A stretch of 64,000 nucleotides of DNA from Pseudomonadota bacterium. GTDB taxonomy: Bacteria > Pseudomonadota > Gammaproteobacteria > Steroidobacterales > Steroidobacteraceae. Positions within the stretch are counted from its first letter, which is position 1; each line of letters starts with the position of its first letter. Shown in pieces: positions 9,353 to 18,066 of this stretch. The notes below the pieces were generated by a model. It saw nothing but the letters and a program-made list of their open reading frames with translations, was not told the origin of the DNA and searched no databases. The stretch spans positions 186,001 through 250,000 of the forward strand of contig JAFEDS010000017.1 in NCBI GenBank assembly GCA_018241505.1. The letters are read 5' to 3'. The translations under genes were made by a program, and so were the position numbers.

Positions 9353-10605
9353 CCCAGGTGCGGGCTCGAGAAACTCAGCCGCCGCAGCCCGGTCTGCACT
9401 TCGGGAATGCTCATGAACAGCTTCCACAGCAGGCCGGTACGGTAATTTTCCATCATGACGACAATGGGTCCCTGGTCGATGGCAATGTACGTATCGGCAT
9501 ACCAGTTGCGCTGCTCGCAGAAGGCATCCGCAAAACCGTAGCGGCCCCAAAGCTTCTCACCGTGCTCGCTCAGGAAGTGACGCAGGGTACTCATGACTTC
9601 AAGGGGAGCATACGGAAGACTGGAAAGTGCTGCCGTCGGCGAGATGGTGCCGTTGTCATTGTCAGGTGCATGCGCCGAGTACCCGTCCGGGTCGTCGCTT
9701 GCCGTCAGACCCCAACAGTCGGGGCCATAGCCTTTGAAGTTGTAGGGGTTGGCCAGGCAATGCGCCCGGTTGATGGCGACATGCCGCCGGTTGAGCTCCC
9801 AATAGTCGGCGTATTTGTCTTTGAGTCCGCGCGGGTCGAGTCCGCAGAAGGAATAGTGCGCAAAGAAGAGCGGCCCCCCATACGCCATGCCGAGTGGCAA
9901 CTCGATGTCGTAGTAGCGCTTGCCGTTCAGAAATCCGTTACCCGAGGCGTAGCCGCGCTGGTAGACGGTTGGACTGATGGGGTATCGAGGTGCGCCCGCG
10001 GCCAACACGTAGGTGATCAGGCATTCATTCCAACCGCGGATCTCGTGATCCATGGCCCAGCCGTTGTTGGGGCTCCAATGCCAGTACAGGACGCGGCGCC
10101 CTCCCTGCGTGTACCAGTCCCATTCGACCTCTTCCCACAACCAGGTGGCTCGCCCGCGCAGGGACTGTTCAGCTCGAGTGTCCCCATTGAAATACTGCCG
10201 CGCACACAGAAGGCCCATGCACAGGAACGCCGTCTCTACCAGGTCGCCACCATCGTCTTTCCGATAGAACGGAATCGTGGCAGCGGTTCGCCCGTTGATG
10301 AAGTGTGCGTAGGCGCCGTGATAGCAGGTTGCGGCAGTGAGCAAATCGAGCATTCGGTTGATGCGCTCAACCGCGGCATCGCGCGTGACCCAACCACGCT
10401 CGGCCGCCACGACAATAGCCATGATGCCGAAGCCGGACCCACCGATGGCGGACTTGTCGTCCGCTGCATCTGCGCGCGTAGTACACCTGTCAGGCGCGAG
10501 GCCGCTGACCGGATGCCCCCCATCCCAGAAAAACTTGAAGGTCTGGCGTTGCACGACCTCGAGCAATTGCTCATCGGGCAGTTTCGCCAGCGCTGCGGCT
10601 TCCAT
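9349..10605 (-). CDS. Glucoamylase-like (PF10091, GH144-type) putative beta-1,2-glucanase
   Basis: 418 residues from the ATG at 10605, chosen for its AAGGAG ribosome site 5 bases upstream; longer frames run into the divergent GH3 promoter region. The protein has the PF10091 barrel (QTFKFFWDGGHP, GGSGFGIMAIV, GWNECLITYVLAAG, YGLTASDDPDGY-like and NDNGTISPTAALSSLPYAP segments). Characterised relatives in GH144 are endo-beta-1,2-glucanases. No signal peptide is seen, unlike many family members, suggesting cytoplasmic action. First gene of the operon reading down to 337, and divergent from a GH3 beta-glucosidase, a pairing expected for breakdown of beta-1,2-glucan. Substrate is inferred, not shown. 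Confidence 0.82.
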   Translation of the reverse strand: MEAAALAKLPDEQLLEVVQRQTFKFFWDGGHPVSGLAPDRCTTRADAADDKSAIGGSGFGIMAIVVAAERGWVTRDAAVERINRMLDLLTAATCYHGAYAHFINGRTAATIPFYRKDDGGDLVETAFLCMGLLCARQYFNGDTRAEQSLRGRATWLWEEVEWDWYTQGGRRVLYWHWSPNNGWAMDHEIRGWNECLITYVLAAGAPRYPISPTVYQRGYASGNGFLNGKRYYDIELPLGMAYGGPLFFAHYSFCGLDPRGLKDKYADYWELNRRHVAINRAHCLANPYNFKGYGPDCWGLTASDDPDGYSAHAPDNDNGTISPTAALSSLPYAPLEVMSTLRHFLSEHGEKLWGRYGFADAFCEQRNWYADTYIAIDQGPIVVMMENYRTGLLWKLFMSIPEVQTGLRRLSFSSPHLG

Positions 10606-10610
10606 TAGCT

Positions 10611-10616
10611 CTCCTT
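10611..10616 (-). promoter_or_regulatory. Strong Shine-Dalgarno site deciding the GH144-like start
   Basis: Minus-strand AAGGAG lies 5 bases before the ATG at 10605 and excludes longer in-frame starts. The 90 bases between this ATG and the GH3 start at 10696 must hold both promoters of the divergent pair. Confidence 0.6.
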
Positions 10617-10695
10617 TACGGACCCGCACGAGCGGATTCGACTCGCGATTTTGCCCTGTTTCCGCGACCATATGTTTTTTTGCGGACGGGTTTCG

Positions 10696-12840
10696 ATGAA
10701 TCGGGCCGAGAAACTGCTCTCTCAGATGACCCTGGCGGAGAAGCTGGGGCAGCTCACCATGACGGCCGCGGGATATGCCGTCACGGGTCCCGTCATTGCG
10801 GGTGACTCGACCGAGGCCATCAAAAGCGGCGCCATTGGCAATCTTCTCAACCTCGTGGGGCCCGGTCCGGTACGGGAGATGCAGCAGCTCGCCATTGAGC
10901 ATTCGCGGTTGAAAATTCCGCTGCTGATTGGCCTCGACATCATTCACGGGCACCGCACGTTGTTTCCCATTCCGCTGGGCGAGGCCGCGCTGTTTGATCC
11001 GCAAACCTGGGAGGCGACAGCGCGGGAAGCAGCGAGAGAAGGCGCGGCTGACGGTCTTGCCCTGACTTTTTCACCCATGCTGGACGTTTCCCGCGACATC
11101 CGCTGGGGACGCACCGCCGAAGGGTCTGGCGAGGACACCTGGGTTGCGGTGCAAATGGCACGCGCCAAGGTCAAGGGATACGAAGGCACTGACCTGTCAG
11201 CGCCGGAATCGCTGGCTGCGTGTGCGAAGCACTATTGCGCGTATGCGCCGGTACTTGCCGGGCGTGAGTACGCGCAGGTGGATATCTCGGAGCGCACGCT
11301 GATGGAGGTCCATGTGCCTCCTTTTGATGCGGCGGTGGCGGCGGGTGTGGCTACGATCATGCCTGCGTTTACGGATCTGGATGGTGTTCCCATGACGGCC
11401 AACAAGAAGCTGTTGCGCCATCATCTGCGCGACCAACTCGGGTTCCAGGGCGTCATTGTCAGCGATTACAACGCCATTGCCGAGCTGTTGCATCACCGCA
11501 TTGCCGCAGACCTGCCCCAGGCGGCAGCTCTGGCCCTCAATGCCAGTGTCGACATTGACATGATGTCCGATGCTTACCGCAACGGGTTGCCCGTTGCGCT
11601 CGAACGCGGGCTCGTCACGATGGCCCAGATCGACGAGTCTGTATTGCGTGTGTTGCGCTTGAAGGAACGCCTGGGGTTGTTTGATGACCCATACCGGCGC
11701 GGATCAAGGCAGGAAGCGCCTGCTGTCCTGACGCACCGGCGCGAGCTGTGCCGATCCGTCGGCGCCCGCTCGATCGTCATGTTGAAGAACGACCGTGAAA
11801 CACTGCCCCTGCGCGGCCGGCTGCGGCGCTTGTGTGTGATCGGTCCGCTCGGGGATGCTGCTGTTGAAATGGGGGGCTGCTGGGGGGCCGCGGGCAGGCC
11901 TGAAGACCGGATCAGTGTACTGGCCGGGTTGCGTGCTGCGTTGTCCGGAACTGACATCGTGCACGCCGATGGCGTTGCATTTGCCGGTGGCGATGCAACC
12001 GGGATCGCTGCCGCTGTCGATCTGTGCAACGACGCCGATGCTGTCGTGTTGTGCATCGGCGAAAAAGCCGACATGAGTGGCGAGGCGGCGAGCCGGGCAT
12101 TTCCCGAAGTGCCGCCCTTGCAACGCGCCCTCGCGGAAGCCGTATTCGAGCGGGCTCACGCCCGGGGTCTGCGGGTCGTTGTCGTGTTGTTTTCGGGACG
12201 CCCGCTGGTCATTCCCTGGCTTGCCGACGCCGCCGATGCAATCCTGGCGGCGTGGTTCCTGGGTAACGAGGCCGGCAATGCCATTGCGGATGTTGTGTCC
12301 GGCAAGATATCGCCGAGCGGCCGCACCCCCATGAGCTGGCCGCGCGCCATCGGCCAGATTCCCGTGTTCTACGGCGAGCGTCCCACCGGCCGGCCATACA
12401 ACCCGAAGGACCACTTCACCAGCCGGTACATGGACGTGAGCAACGAGCCGCTCTATCCATTTGGTCACGGCTTGACCTACGGGCACTTCGTGTTATCCAA
12501 CCTCGTTGTTGCATCCGACGAGCTGGCGGAAAAGGACACGCTCGATGTGCGCGTGGACGTCAGCAACGAGGGCGCTGCCGCCGCCGAGGAAACCGTGTTT
12601 CTGTTTATTCACGACAAGGTGGCGACGGTGACCCGTCCGGTGCTCGAGCTGAAAGGGGTTGGCAAAGTCACCTTGCGGCCGGGAGAAACCAGGACCGTGC
12701 GCCTGAGCGTGCCGGGCACCGAGTTGCGGTTCCTGGGGCTCGACCTCACCCCGGTATTCGAACCTGGGCAAATAGAGGTGCTGGTGGGGCCTTGCGCGGA
12801 TCGGACGCAACTGCTGCTGCGGACCATTCAGCTCGTCTAG
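10696..12840 (+). CDS. GH3 beta-glucosidase, probably cytoplasmic
   Basis: 714 residues starting MNRAEKLLSQMTLAEKLGQL, the usual GH3 opening; a frame opening further upstream adds only non-conserved residues. Layout: barrel domain, alpha/beta sandwich with the acid/base region GEKADMSGEAASR, then a C-terminal fibronectin-III-like domain from about residue 600. The nucleophile Asp is in IVSDYNA (residue 257). It removes terminal glucose from beta-glucosides. No signal peptide, unlike periplasmic BglX. Divergent from the GH144-like gene, so the two probably degrade the same beta-glucan, with this enzyme cleaving the released sophoro-oligosaccharides (inference). Confidence 0.92.
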   Translation: MNRAEKLLSQMTLAEKLGQLTMTAAGYAVTGPVIAGDSTEAIKSGAIGNLLNLVGPGPVREMQQLAIEHSRLKIPLLIGLDIIHGHRTLFPIPLGEAALFDPQTWEATAREAAREGAADGLALTFSPMLDVSRDIRWGRTAEGSGEDTWVAVQMARAKVKGYEGTDLSAPESLAACAKHYCAYAPVLAGREYAQVDISERTLMEVHVPPFDAAVAAGVATIMPAFTDLDGVPMTANKKLLRHHLRDQLGFQGVIVSDYNAIAELLHHRIAADLPQAAALALNASVDIDMMSDAYRNGLPVALERGLVTMAQIDESVLRVLRLKERLGLFDDPYRRGSRQEAPAVLTHRRELCRSVGARSIVMLKNDRETLPLRGRLRRLCVIGPLGDAAVEMGGCWGAAGRPEDRISVLAGLRAALSGTDIVHADGVAFAGGDATGIAAAVDLCNDADAVVLCIGEKADMSGEAASRAFPEVPPLQRALAEAVFERAHARGLRVVVVLFSGRPLVIPWLADAADAILAAWFLGNEAGNAIADVVSGKISPSGRTPMSWPRAIGQIPVFYGERPTGRPYNPKDHFTSRYMDVSNEPLYPFGHGLTYGHFVLSNLVVASDELAEKDTLDVRVDVSNEGAAAAEETVFLFIHDKVATVTRPVLELKGVGKVTLRPGETRTVRLSVPGTELRFLGLDLTPVFEPGQIEVLVGPCADRTQLLLRTIQLV

Positions 12841-12910
12841 CGCCGGCGGAGCGCCCGTCGCCGGCCCGCGGCCGGCCCGCGCGGATTACGGCTTAACATA
12901 TTGCACCCCT

Positions 12911-12933
12911 AGATGACCACCAGGCGGTCATCT
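12911..12933. terminator. Hairpin between convergent GH3 and slyX genes
   Basis: Perfect 8-bp inverted repeat (agatgacc / ggtcatct) with a 7-base loop. The bases at 12917-12924 can instead pair with 12938-12945 (ccaccagg / cctggtgg), giving a mutually exclusive second hairpin. There is no U-tract on either strand, so it may be a bidirectional rho-dependent or structural end. The rest of 12841-12954 is GC-rich with repeated GCCGGC and holds no gene I can see. Confidence 0.4.
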
Positions 12934-12954
12934 GCGCCCTGGTGGCGCGGGCGA

Positions 12955-13161
12955 TCAGTAATGCGGCGGCCGCTCTTCTTCCGGAGTCCGCGGGGTGTAC
13001 GGAGTCTGTGCGGCAGAGATGCGTTGCGCGAGCACGTCGAGTTGGGCACGCAACGCGGCTATCTCCTGCTGCTGCCGATAGACGACATCGCTGAGCTCGA
13101 CGTTGGCGCTCTCGAGGAACGCAATCTTGGTTTCAATCCGCTCGACTTCATCGCTGGTCAT
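12955..13161 (-). CDS. slyX: SlyX family protein
   Basis: 68 residues from the ATG at 13161; an ATG at 13209 would add 16 residues. The protein is one coiled coil (VERIETKIAFLES... LSDVVYRQQQEIAALRAQ) and ends EERPPHY, the typical SlyX tail. Function of SlyX is not established; it is often found near slyD, which here is 30 kb away. It is convergent to the GH3 gene. Neither candidate start has a clear ribosome site. Confidence 0.85.
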   Translation of the reverse strand: MTSDEVERIETKIAFLESANVELSDVVYRQQQEIAALRAQLDVLAQRISAAQTPYTPRTPEEERPPHY

Positions 13162-13311
13162 ATCGACAGTGTAACCAATCCGCAGCCGCGGCGCGCGCAA
13201 TTCAAACATGGCAACCCAACATACAGCGTCGCTCGCCGGCGACGTGTTTACCTGCTGCGCCCGGGCGACTAGAGTGCCGCGCAGACGTCAGGATCCGCTA
13301 CGGGGAAAACA

Positions 13312-13887
13312 GTGAGCACGGGCAACAGCAAAACCTGGCCGCATCGGCATCGCTTTACCACGGAAGAATACAACTGGATGGCCGAAATCGGCCTGCTGAA
13401 CGGGGAACCGGCCGTCGAGCTGATTGAGGGCGAGATCATTCACATGGCGCCCATGGGAACTCAACATGGCAACGTGGTGGAAAGGCTGCAGTTGGCCCTG
13501 GCGAGCGCGTTGGCCGGCCGCGCCGTCATCAACATTCAACGCGTGTTCCGCTTGAGCAACATCACCGAGGCTCAGCCCGACGTCATTGTCCTGAAGCCGG
13601 GACGCGACTACCACTCCACGAAATTCCCCACCGGCAGCGACACCCTGCTGGTGGTGGAAGTCAGCGACACCAGCTTCTCCTACGATCACGACATCAAGGT
13701 GCCGTTGTATGCGGCCCATGATGTTCCGGAGGTGTGGATCGTCGACCTCGAGAGCCGCTGCCTGCGCTTGTTCCGCGGGCTGGTGGACGGCAAATACACG
13801 GATGTACAGGTCGTCGAGGACCCGGCGCTCACCCCGCTTGCCGGCTTTCCCGACACCCACATCAACCTGTCCGGCCTGCTGATCTAA
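13312..13887 (+). CDS. Uma2 family (DUF820) putative restriction-like endonuclease
   Basis: 191 residues from a GTG start preceded by a weak cgggga site. The Uma2 fold belongs to the PD-(D/E)XK nuclease superfamily: HRFTTEEYNWMAEIG, ELIEGEIIHMAPMG, then EAQPDVIVL and LLVVEVSDTS with the acidic residues, and YAAHDVPEVWIVDL. Biological role is unknown; such genes are abundant in cyanobacteria and scattered elsewhere as singletons. The 3' end overlaps the convergent hydrolase gene by 4 bases. No partner gene is visible. Confidence 0.88.
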   Translation: MSTGNSKTWPHRHRFTTEEYNWMAEIGLLNGEPAVELIEGEIIHMAPMGTQHGNVVERLQLALASALAGRAVINIQRVFRLSNITEAQPDVIVLKPGRDYHSTKFPTGSDTLLVVEVSDTSFSYDHDIKVPLYAAHDVPEVWIVDLESRCLRLFRGLVDGKYTDVQVVEDPALTPLAGFPDTHINLSGLLI

Positions 13888-15203
13888 TTCGCGTGCGCTG
13901 CCGCCTTTGCCTGCAGCAATTCGAGACCGGCCGCGTGATTTCGCTGGAAGCCCTTCCAGACCGAAATGCCATTCGCGCCCGGACTGACAGCGGCGTAGGC
14001 AGAGGTGCTCTCGGCCGGCCACTGGCCGGCATCCGAGTCGGTCCCGCTGACATTCAGATAGCTGTCACGACTGACATCGTCGCGGACATACCGGTCCAGG
14101 AAGGCCGTGATGAAATGGACGTTGATGGCATTGATCCGGTCCTTGCGCCACACCGGGTCCGCGAACCAATCCTGGTCCCACAGACGAGTGCGCATCGCAT
14201 CGGGTACCGGATTCAAGCCGATTGAGTGTCCCCCCTCCTTGAAGGTCAAAAGGTATCGATCGGCATTCGTCGCGCCTTCAAAGATTGCGTGCGCGCCTGT
14301 TGCGTAGTCGACCGTGCGATCCCTGTTTCCCGAGATGAGCAACAGTGGCGCATGGATCCCGCGAAGGCCCTCAGCTCCCCACGCGGCCAGGTTTCCTCCA
14401 CCGGCAGGTGCAAGCGCAACCACCGCACGCACACCTTCAACGGTAACAGCATCGTGTTTGGAACCACCACGTGCATACTGGTTGAGAAACGCGCCCGGCA
14501 CCATCGTCATCAAGGGCGATGTTGGATCGAGCGTCGCGCCGGCGGCAGTCAATACCCCGTAGCCGCCCATTGAGTAACCAACAAGGGCGACTCGCGAGGG
14601 ATCAATGAGCTTCTCACGCGCAAGAATATCTTTGAGAGATCGAGTCACATACGCCACGTCGAGCGGACGCCGCGCAAGGAGTTGAGCAAACCGGGACTTG
14701 TCGGTGATGGGCGGGTCGTCGTGTCGAATCGCCGCAACCACGTAGCCCTTCGAAGCGAGGTTCTCGGTCAGCCATGTCATGGCAGCCGGCGAATTGCTGT
14801 AGCCGTGCGAAACAACTACCAACGGGTGAGCCTTTCCGGCCGCAGGCGCATCCCGGACGGCAATTCCCGGGACGGTAAAGCTCACGGGGGGAGCAGGCGG
14901 CTCGGAAGGAAGGCTCGCAGTATAGGACTCGCGTTGGGCACCATCAGGAACGGCGGCGGGGTACCAGAGGTCAACGGTCAACGCGCGATCGCTCTTCTGG
15001 AATGAGCGGTTCGCCGGGTTGAACGACAGCACGTCTTCCTGCTTGCGCTGGACCAGGGCGAGCGTTCGGACTCCTACAGCCGAAGCGCCCAGGTGCGCGA
15101 GCTCCGGCGCATCGACTCCGAACTGGCTGGGGGGCCCGGCCATGCACGGTCCCAACAGCGCAAAGGCCGGAACCAGGGCCGTTAACGTCGCCTTCCACCT
15201 CAT
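13884..15203 (-). CDS. Exported alpha/beta hydrolase (dienelactone/PAF-acetylhydrolase-like)
   Basis: 439 residues with a signal peptide (hydrophobic start, cleavage near CMAGPP). Alpha/beta-hydrolase core: HPLVVVSHGYSNS (oxyanion region), nucleophile elbow GYSMGG after RVALV, acidic residue in LLISGNRDRTVDY, and His in EGGHSIG. The triad is complete, so it should be an active esterase or lipase-type enzyme in the periplasm. The substrate is not predictable. It diverges from the HDOD gene with 71 bases between starts. Confidence 0.85.
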   Translation of the reverse strand: MRWKATLTALVPAFALLGPCMAGPPSQFGVDAPELAHLGASAVGVRTLALVQRKQEDVLSFNPANRSFQKSDRALTVDLWYPAAVPDGAQRESYTASLPSEPPAPPVSFTVPGIAVRDAPAAGKAHPLVVVSHGYSNSPAAMTWLTENLASKGYVVAAIRHDDPPITDKSRFAQLLARRPLDVAYVTRSLKDILAREKLIDPSRVALVGYSMGGYGVLTAAGATLDPTSPLMTMVPGAFLNQYARGGSKHDAVTVEGVRAVVALAPAGGGNLAAWGAEGLRGIHAPLLLISGNRDRTVDYATGAHAIFEGATNADRYLLTFKEGGHSIGLNPVPDAMRTRLWDQDWFADPVWRKDRINAINVHFITAFLDRYVRDDVSRDSYLNVSGTDSDAGQWPAESTSAYAAVSPGANGISVWKGFQRNHAAGLELLQAKAAAHAN

Positions 15204-15274
15204 GTTCGCCCGGATTCTAGCCGTTCTGTGAACAAAAGTGCGCCACGGCGGCCGCTTAGCGGTAAGTTACGGAT

Positions 15275-16411
15275 ATGGGACAGTTGTTGTTGGTCATTGT
15301 TGTCGTAGCGGCGGTTGCCCTCGTGGCCACAATGCTGTACTTCCGGTTCGGGCGCGCGGCCGTCAGCGAAACTCCGCCGGCGCCAACACCCGCTTCCCCT
15401 GGAGCTGCCCCACAGGCACCCGCCGACCCGGCTTCAGCGACCATGTCGTTCAGCGCAGCGGACCTGCATTTCGACGCCCCAGTGGAAGGTCCGCGAAAGC
15501 TGGAGCCTGCCGAAGTCTTCGGCAAACTCTATGACCTGGCGCTGGGCAAGGCACGCCCCGCGTCATCGGTTACCGCGGGTCATCAAGAGGTGATGGACGC
15601 AACAGCGGCCGCACTGCAGGAAGACGCCACACAGGAGAAGTACGCACCCCGCCGCCCAAACATGTTGCCGCGCGTTCTCAGCGCATCGAGCGACGACAGC
15701 TTTTCGCGGCGTGACCTCGCGGCATTGATTGCTCGCGACCCATCCCTTGTTGGCAATCTGCTGAAGATTGCCAACAGCTCGTTCTACCGGGTCACCCCGG
15801 AACCGGTGGAGAGTGTCGAACGTGCGGTCGTGCTGTTGGGCACAGACGGCATCAGGTCGCTCGTCACTGCCGCGCTGATGCAACCGATATTCCGGATTGG
15901 CGGCGCTGACTTCCCGCGCTTCCCGGAAGTTGCCTGGGAGCATACGTTTCGTGCGGCGAACGCCTCGGTACCCTACAACTTCCTCGTCGAGAAATCCGAC
16001 CCCGCAGCGGCTGAACTATTGAGCCTCGTCATGGGCCTCGCGGGGGTCGTCGTGTTTCGCGTCAGCGTCGATCAATATGCGAAACACCCGAAATTGCGGC
16101 CTGACGCGGGCGTCATGTCCTCCCTGCTCGATGCCCATTCAGCAAGCGTGGCACGACGGATCGCCACCAGTTGGGAGCTCTCCGAAGCCACGATCACCGG
16201 CCTCGACGGCCAATCGACGCGGGTTTCGAAGTATTCAACGCCGCTCGGCAGATCCCTTTACTACGGCCGTCTGGTCGGAGCGCTGGCGGTCCTTCGAATC
16301 AACCACATCATCGACGAGGATACCGCGCGAGCGTCAATCCCCGTCACCACCATGCCCGAAGATCAGCTCGAGCGCATGTGGAGCCGATTGAGCCCCCAGC
16401 CTGAGAAGTGA
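15275..16411 (+). CDS. Membrane-anchored HDOD domain protein
   Basis: 378 residues. An N-terminal membrane helix (about residues 3-22) is followed by an Ala/Pro-rich linker to about residue 50. An HDOD domain occupies about residues 125-310 (LPRVL, ALIARDPSLVGNLLKIANSSFYR, VESVERAVVLLGTDGIRSLV). HDOD proteins are HD-GYP relatives without the metal-binding HD residues and act in signalling rather than catalysis. No receiver or GGDEF domain is attached. Its stop at 16411 directly abuts the stop of the convergent gene at 16412. Confidence 0.85.
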   Translation: MGQLLLVIVVVAAVALVATMLYFRFGRAAVSETPPAPTPASPGAAPQAPADPASATMSFSAADLHFDAPVEGPRKLEPAEVFGKLYDLALGKARPASSVTAGHQEVMDATAAALQEDATQEKYAPRRPNMLPRVLSASSDDSFSRRDLAALIARDPSLVGNLLKIANSSFYRVTPEPVESVERAVVLLGTDGIRSLVTAALMQPIFRIGGADFPRFPEVAWEHTFRAANASVPYNFLVEKSDPAAAELLSLVMGLAGVVVFRVSVDQYAKHPKLRPDAGVMSSLLDAHSASVARRIATSWELSEATITGLDGQSTRVSKYSTPLGRSLYYGRLVGALAVLRINHIIDEDTARASIPVTTMPEDQLERMWSRLSPQPEK

Positions 16412-16768
16412 TTACCGCGAAAGCGCGGCTACCAGCCTGGGCGGATCGTCCGTCAACGCGACGAGTGCTATGTAGGTCGTGTCATCTAGTCGGAAACGCA
16501 GATCGCGCTTCGCGGGATTGCTGGTCCGCAGCAGCATCTGTGCGCAGGAAACGTCCTTCGCGTCGGTGTGCTCGACTTCCGCGGCGTGGGGCCGGCATAA
16601 CTGGTTGGCGGCGCCCATGATTTTCAACGCCTGCTGATAGTGTCGGAAGTTCGTATCGCGTAGCTGGGCCAGATCCGCCGGACCGTTGAGGTGGACGACG
16701 CCATCCCCTGCCCAGGCGCCCGACATGCAGGCGGCAGCCAGACCCAGAACGAGTGCGGTTTTTCGCAT
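16412..16768 (-). CDS. Small exported protein of unknown function
   Basis: 118 residues from the ATG at 16768, which has a strong AGGAGG site 7 bases upstream. A signal peptide (MRKTALVLGLAAAC... cleaved after AWA) gives a mature protein of about 97 residues with two Cys (in LCRPHA and VSCAQ) that could form a disulphide. I do not recognise the family. It follows the Nramp-like gene on the same strand by 23 bases and is probably co-transcribed. Confidence 0.75.
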   Translation of the reverse strand: MRKTALVLGLAAACMSGAWAGDGVVHLNGPADLAQLRDTNFRHYQQALKIMGAANQLCRPHAAEVEHTDAKDVSCAQMLLRTSNPAKRDLRFRLDDTTYIALVALTDDPPRLVAALSR

Positions 16769-16791
16769 GATGAAGCCTCCTGATCGCGATC

Positions 16792-18066
16792 TTACTTCCC
16801 ACCCCAGACGGTCGCCAGAATGAAGGCACCCGACGCCACCGCCATCACACCCGTTCCGGCCCAACCCAGCGCCCGCAAGCGGCCGGAAATTTTGAACTGC
16901 CCCATGACTGCCGCACTGCTCGTCAGCAACATCAGCAAGACCATCACCGGAACTGCCACTATCCCGTTCAGCACTGCCGCCCACACCAGGGCCTTCACTG
17001 GATTCAACGCGAAAACATTGGCCACGGCGCCGAGCAATGTCGCCACAGTGATCGCGCCATAGAAAGCCTTCGCATGCAGCGGCTTGCGGGCCAGCCCTAC
17101 CGGCCACCTCCGGGCTTCTCCTAACGCATAGGCAGCGGAGCCGGCCAGCACGGGAATAGACAGCAGGCCGGTGCCGATAATTCCGATTGAAAACACAATT
17201 GCGGCAAAATTGCCCGCCAGCGGCTGCAGTGCCTGTGCAGCTCGAGCGGCGCTGTCGATGTCGGTGACTCCCGCCTGGTGCAGGGTAGCTGCGGCCGTCA
17301 CGAGAATGGCGAGAGCCACGAGATTGGAAAACCCCATTCCCACCAAGGTGTCCAACTTGATGCGGGCCAGTGCATTGGGTCCTTCGGCCGGGTCCTCACG
17401 CAGGGGCCGGTCGCACGGCTCGGCCTTGGTGTCCTCGACTTCCTGCGCCGCCTGCCAGAAGAACAGGTAGGGGCTGATGGTGGTCCCGAGGATCGCGACC
17501 ACAGTGAGCCAGAACTCCCGATTGAGCGACAGTCGGGGCCAGAGCATTCCCTTGGCAAACTCGAGCCACGGGACATGCACGACACACACGGTGGCAAAGT
17601 AGGCGAACAACGACAGTGTCAGCCACTTCAGCAAGGAAACATACCGCTTGTGCTGAAGAAGTATCTGCCCCAGCGTGCAAATGAAGGCGAATATCACGAC
17701 ATAAACCCAACCGGGCAACTGCGGCAACAACAGCCGGCTCGACTGCGCCATCGCGCCGAGATCCGCGCCGATATTCAGAGTGTTGGCAGTAAACAGAAGC
17801 GCCACAATGACATACAGCAGCCACTTGGGATAATGCTCGCGCAAGACCCCGGCGATCCCCTTCCCCGTCGTGCGGCCGATCCGCGCGCTGATGGCCTGTA
17901 TGGCCACCATCAACGGATACGTGAGCAGCAGCGTCCAGCCGAGTTGGAATCCGAACTGCGCTCCGGCCTGCGAGTAGGTTGCGATACCGCTCGGATCATC
18001 ATCTGCCGCACCCGTCACGAGCCCGGGCCCCAACACCTTCAACGGCCGTGTCAGGTTCCACTTCAC
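16792..18066 (-). CDS. Nramp-like divalent metal transporter with non-canonical metal-site motifs
   Basis: 424 residues, about eleven membrane segments, LeuT fold. TM1 reads DDDPSGIATYSQ where canonical Nramp has DPGN. The TM6 equivalent reads GTTISPYLFFWQ where canonical Nramp has the Met-Pro-His motif. The Met that selects transition metals is therefore missing, so the substrate may be Mg2+ (as in described NRMT relatives) or something else. The ATG overlaps the xthA stop by 4 bases. It is the third gene of the four-gene minus-strand run from 19754. Confidence 0.85.
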   Translation of the reverse strand: MKWNLTRPLKVLGPGLVTGAADDDPSGIATYSQAGAQFGFQLGWTLLLTYPLMVAIQAISARIGRTTGKGIAGVLREHYPKWLLYVIVALLFTANTLNIGADLGAMAQSSRLLLPQLPGWVYVVIFAFICTLGQILLQHKRYVSLLKWLTLSLFAYFATVCVVHVPWLEFAKGMLWPRLSLNREFWLTVVAILGTTISPYLFFWQAAQEVEDTKAEPCDRPLREDPAEGPNALARIKLDTLVGMGFSNLVALAILVTAAATLHQAGVTDIDSAARAAQALQPLAGNFAAIVFSIGIIGTGLLSIPVLAGSAAYALGEARRWPVGLARKPLHAKAFYGAITVATLLGAVANVFALNPVKALVWAAVLNGIVAVPVMVLLMLLTSSAAVMGQFKISGRLRALGWAGTGVMAVASGAFILATVWGGK

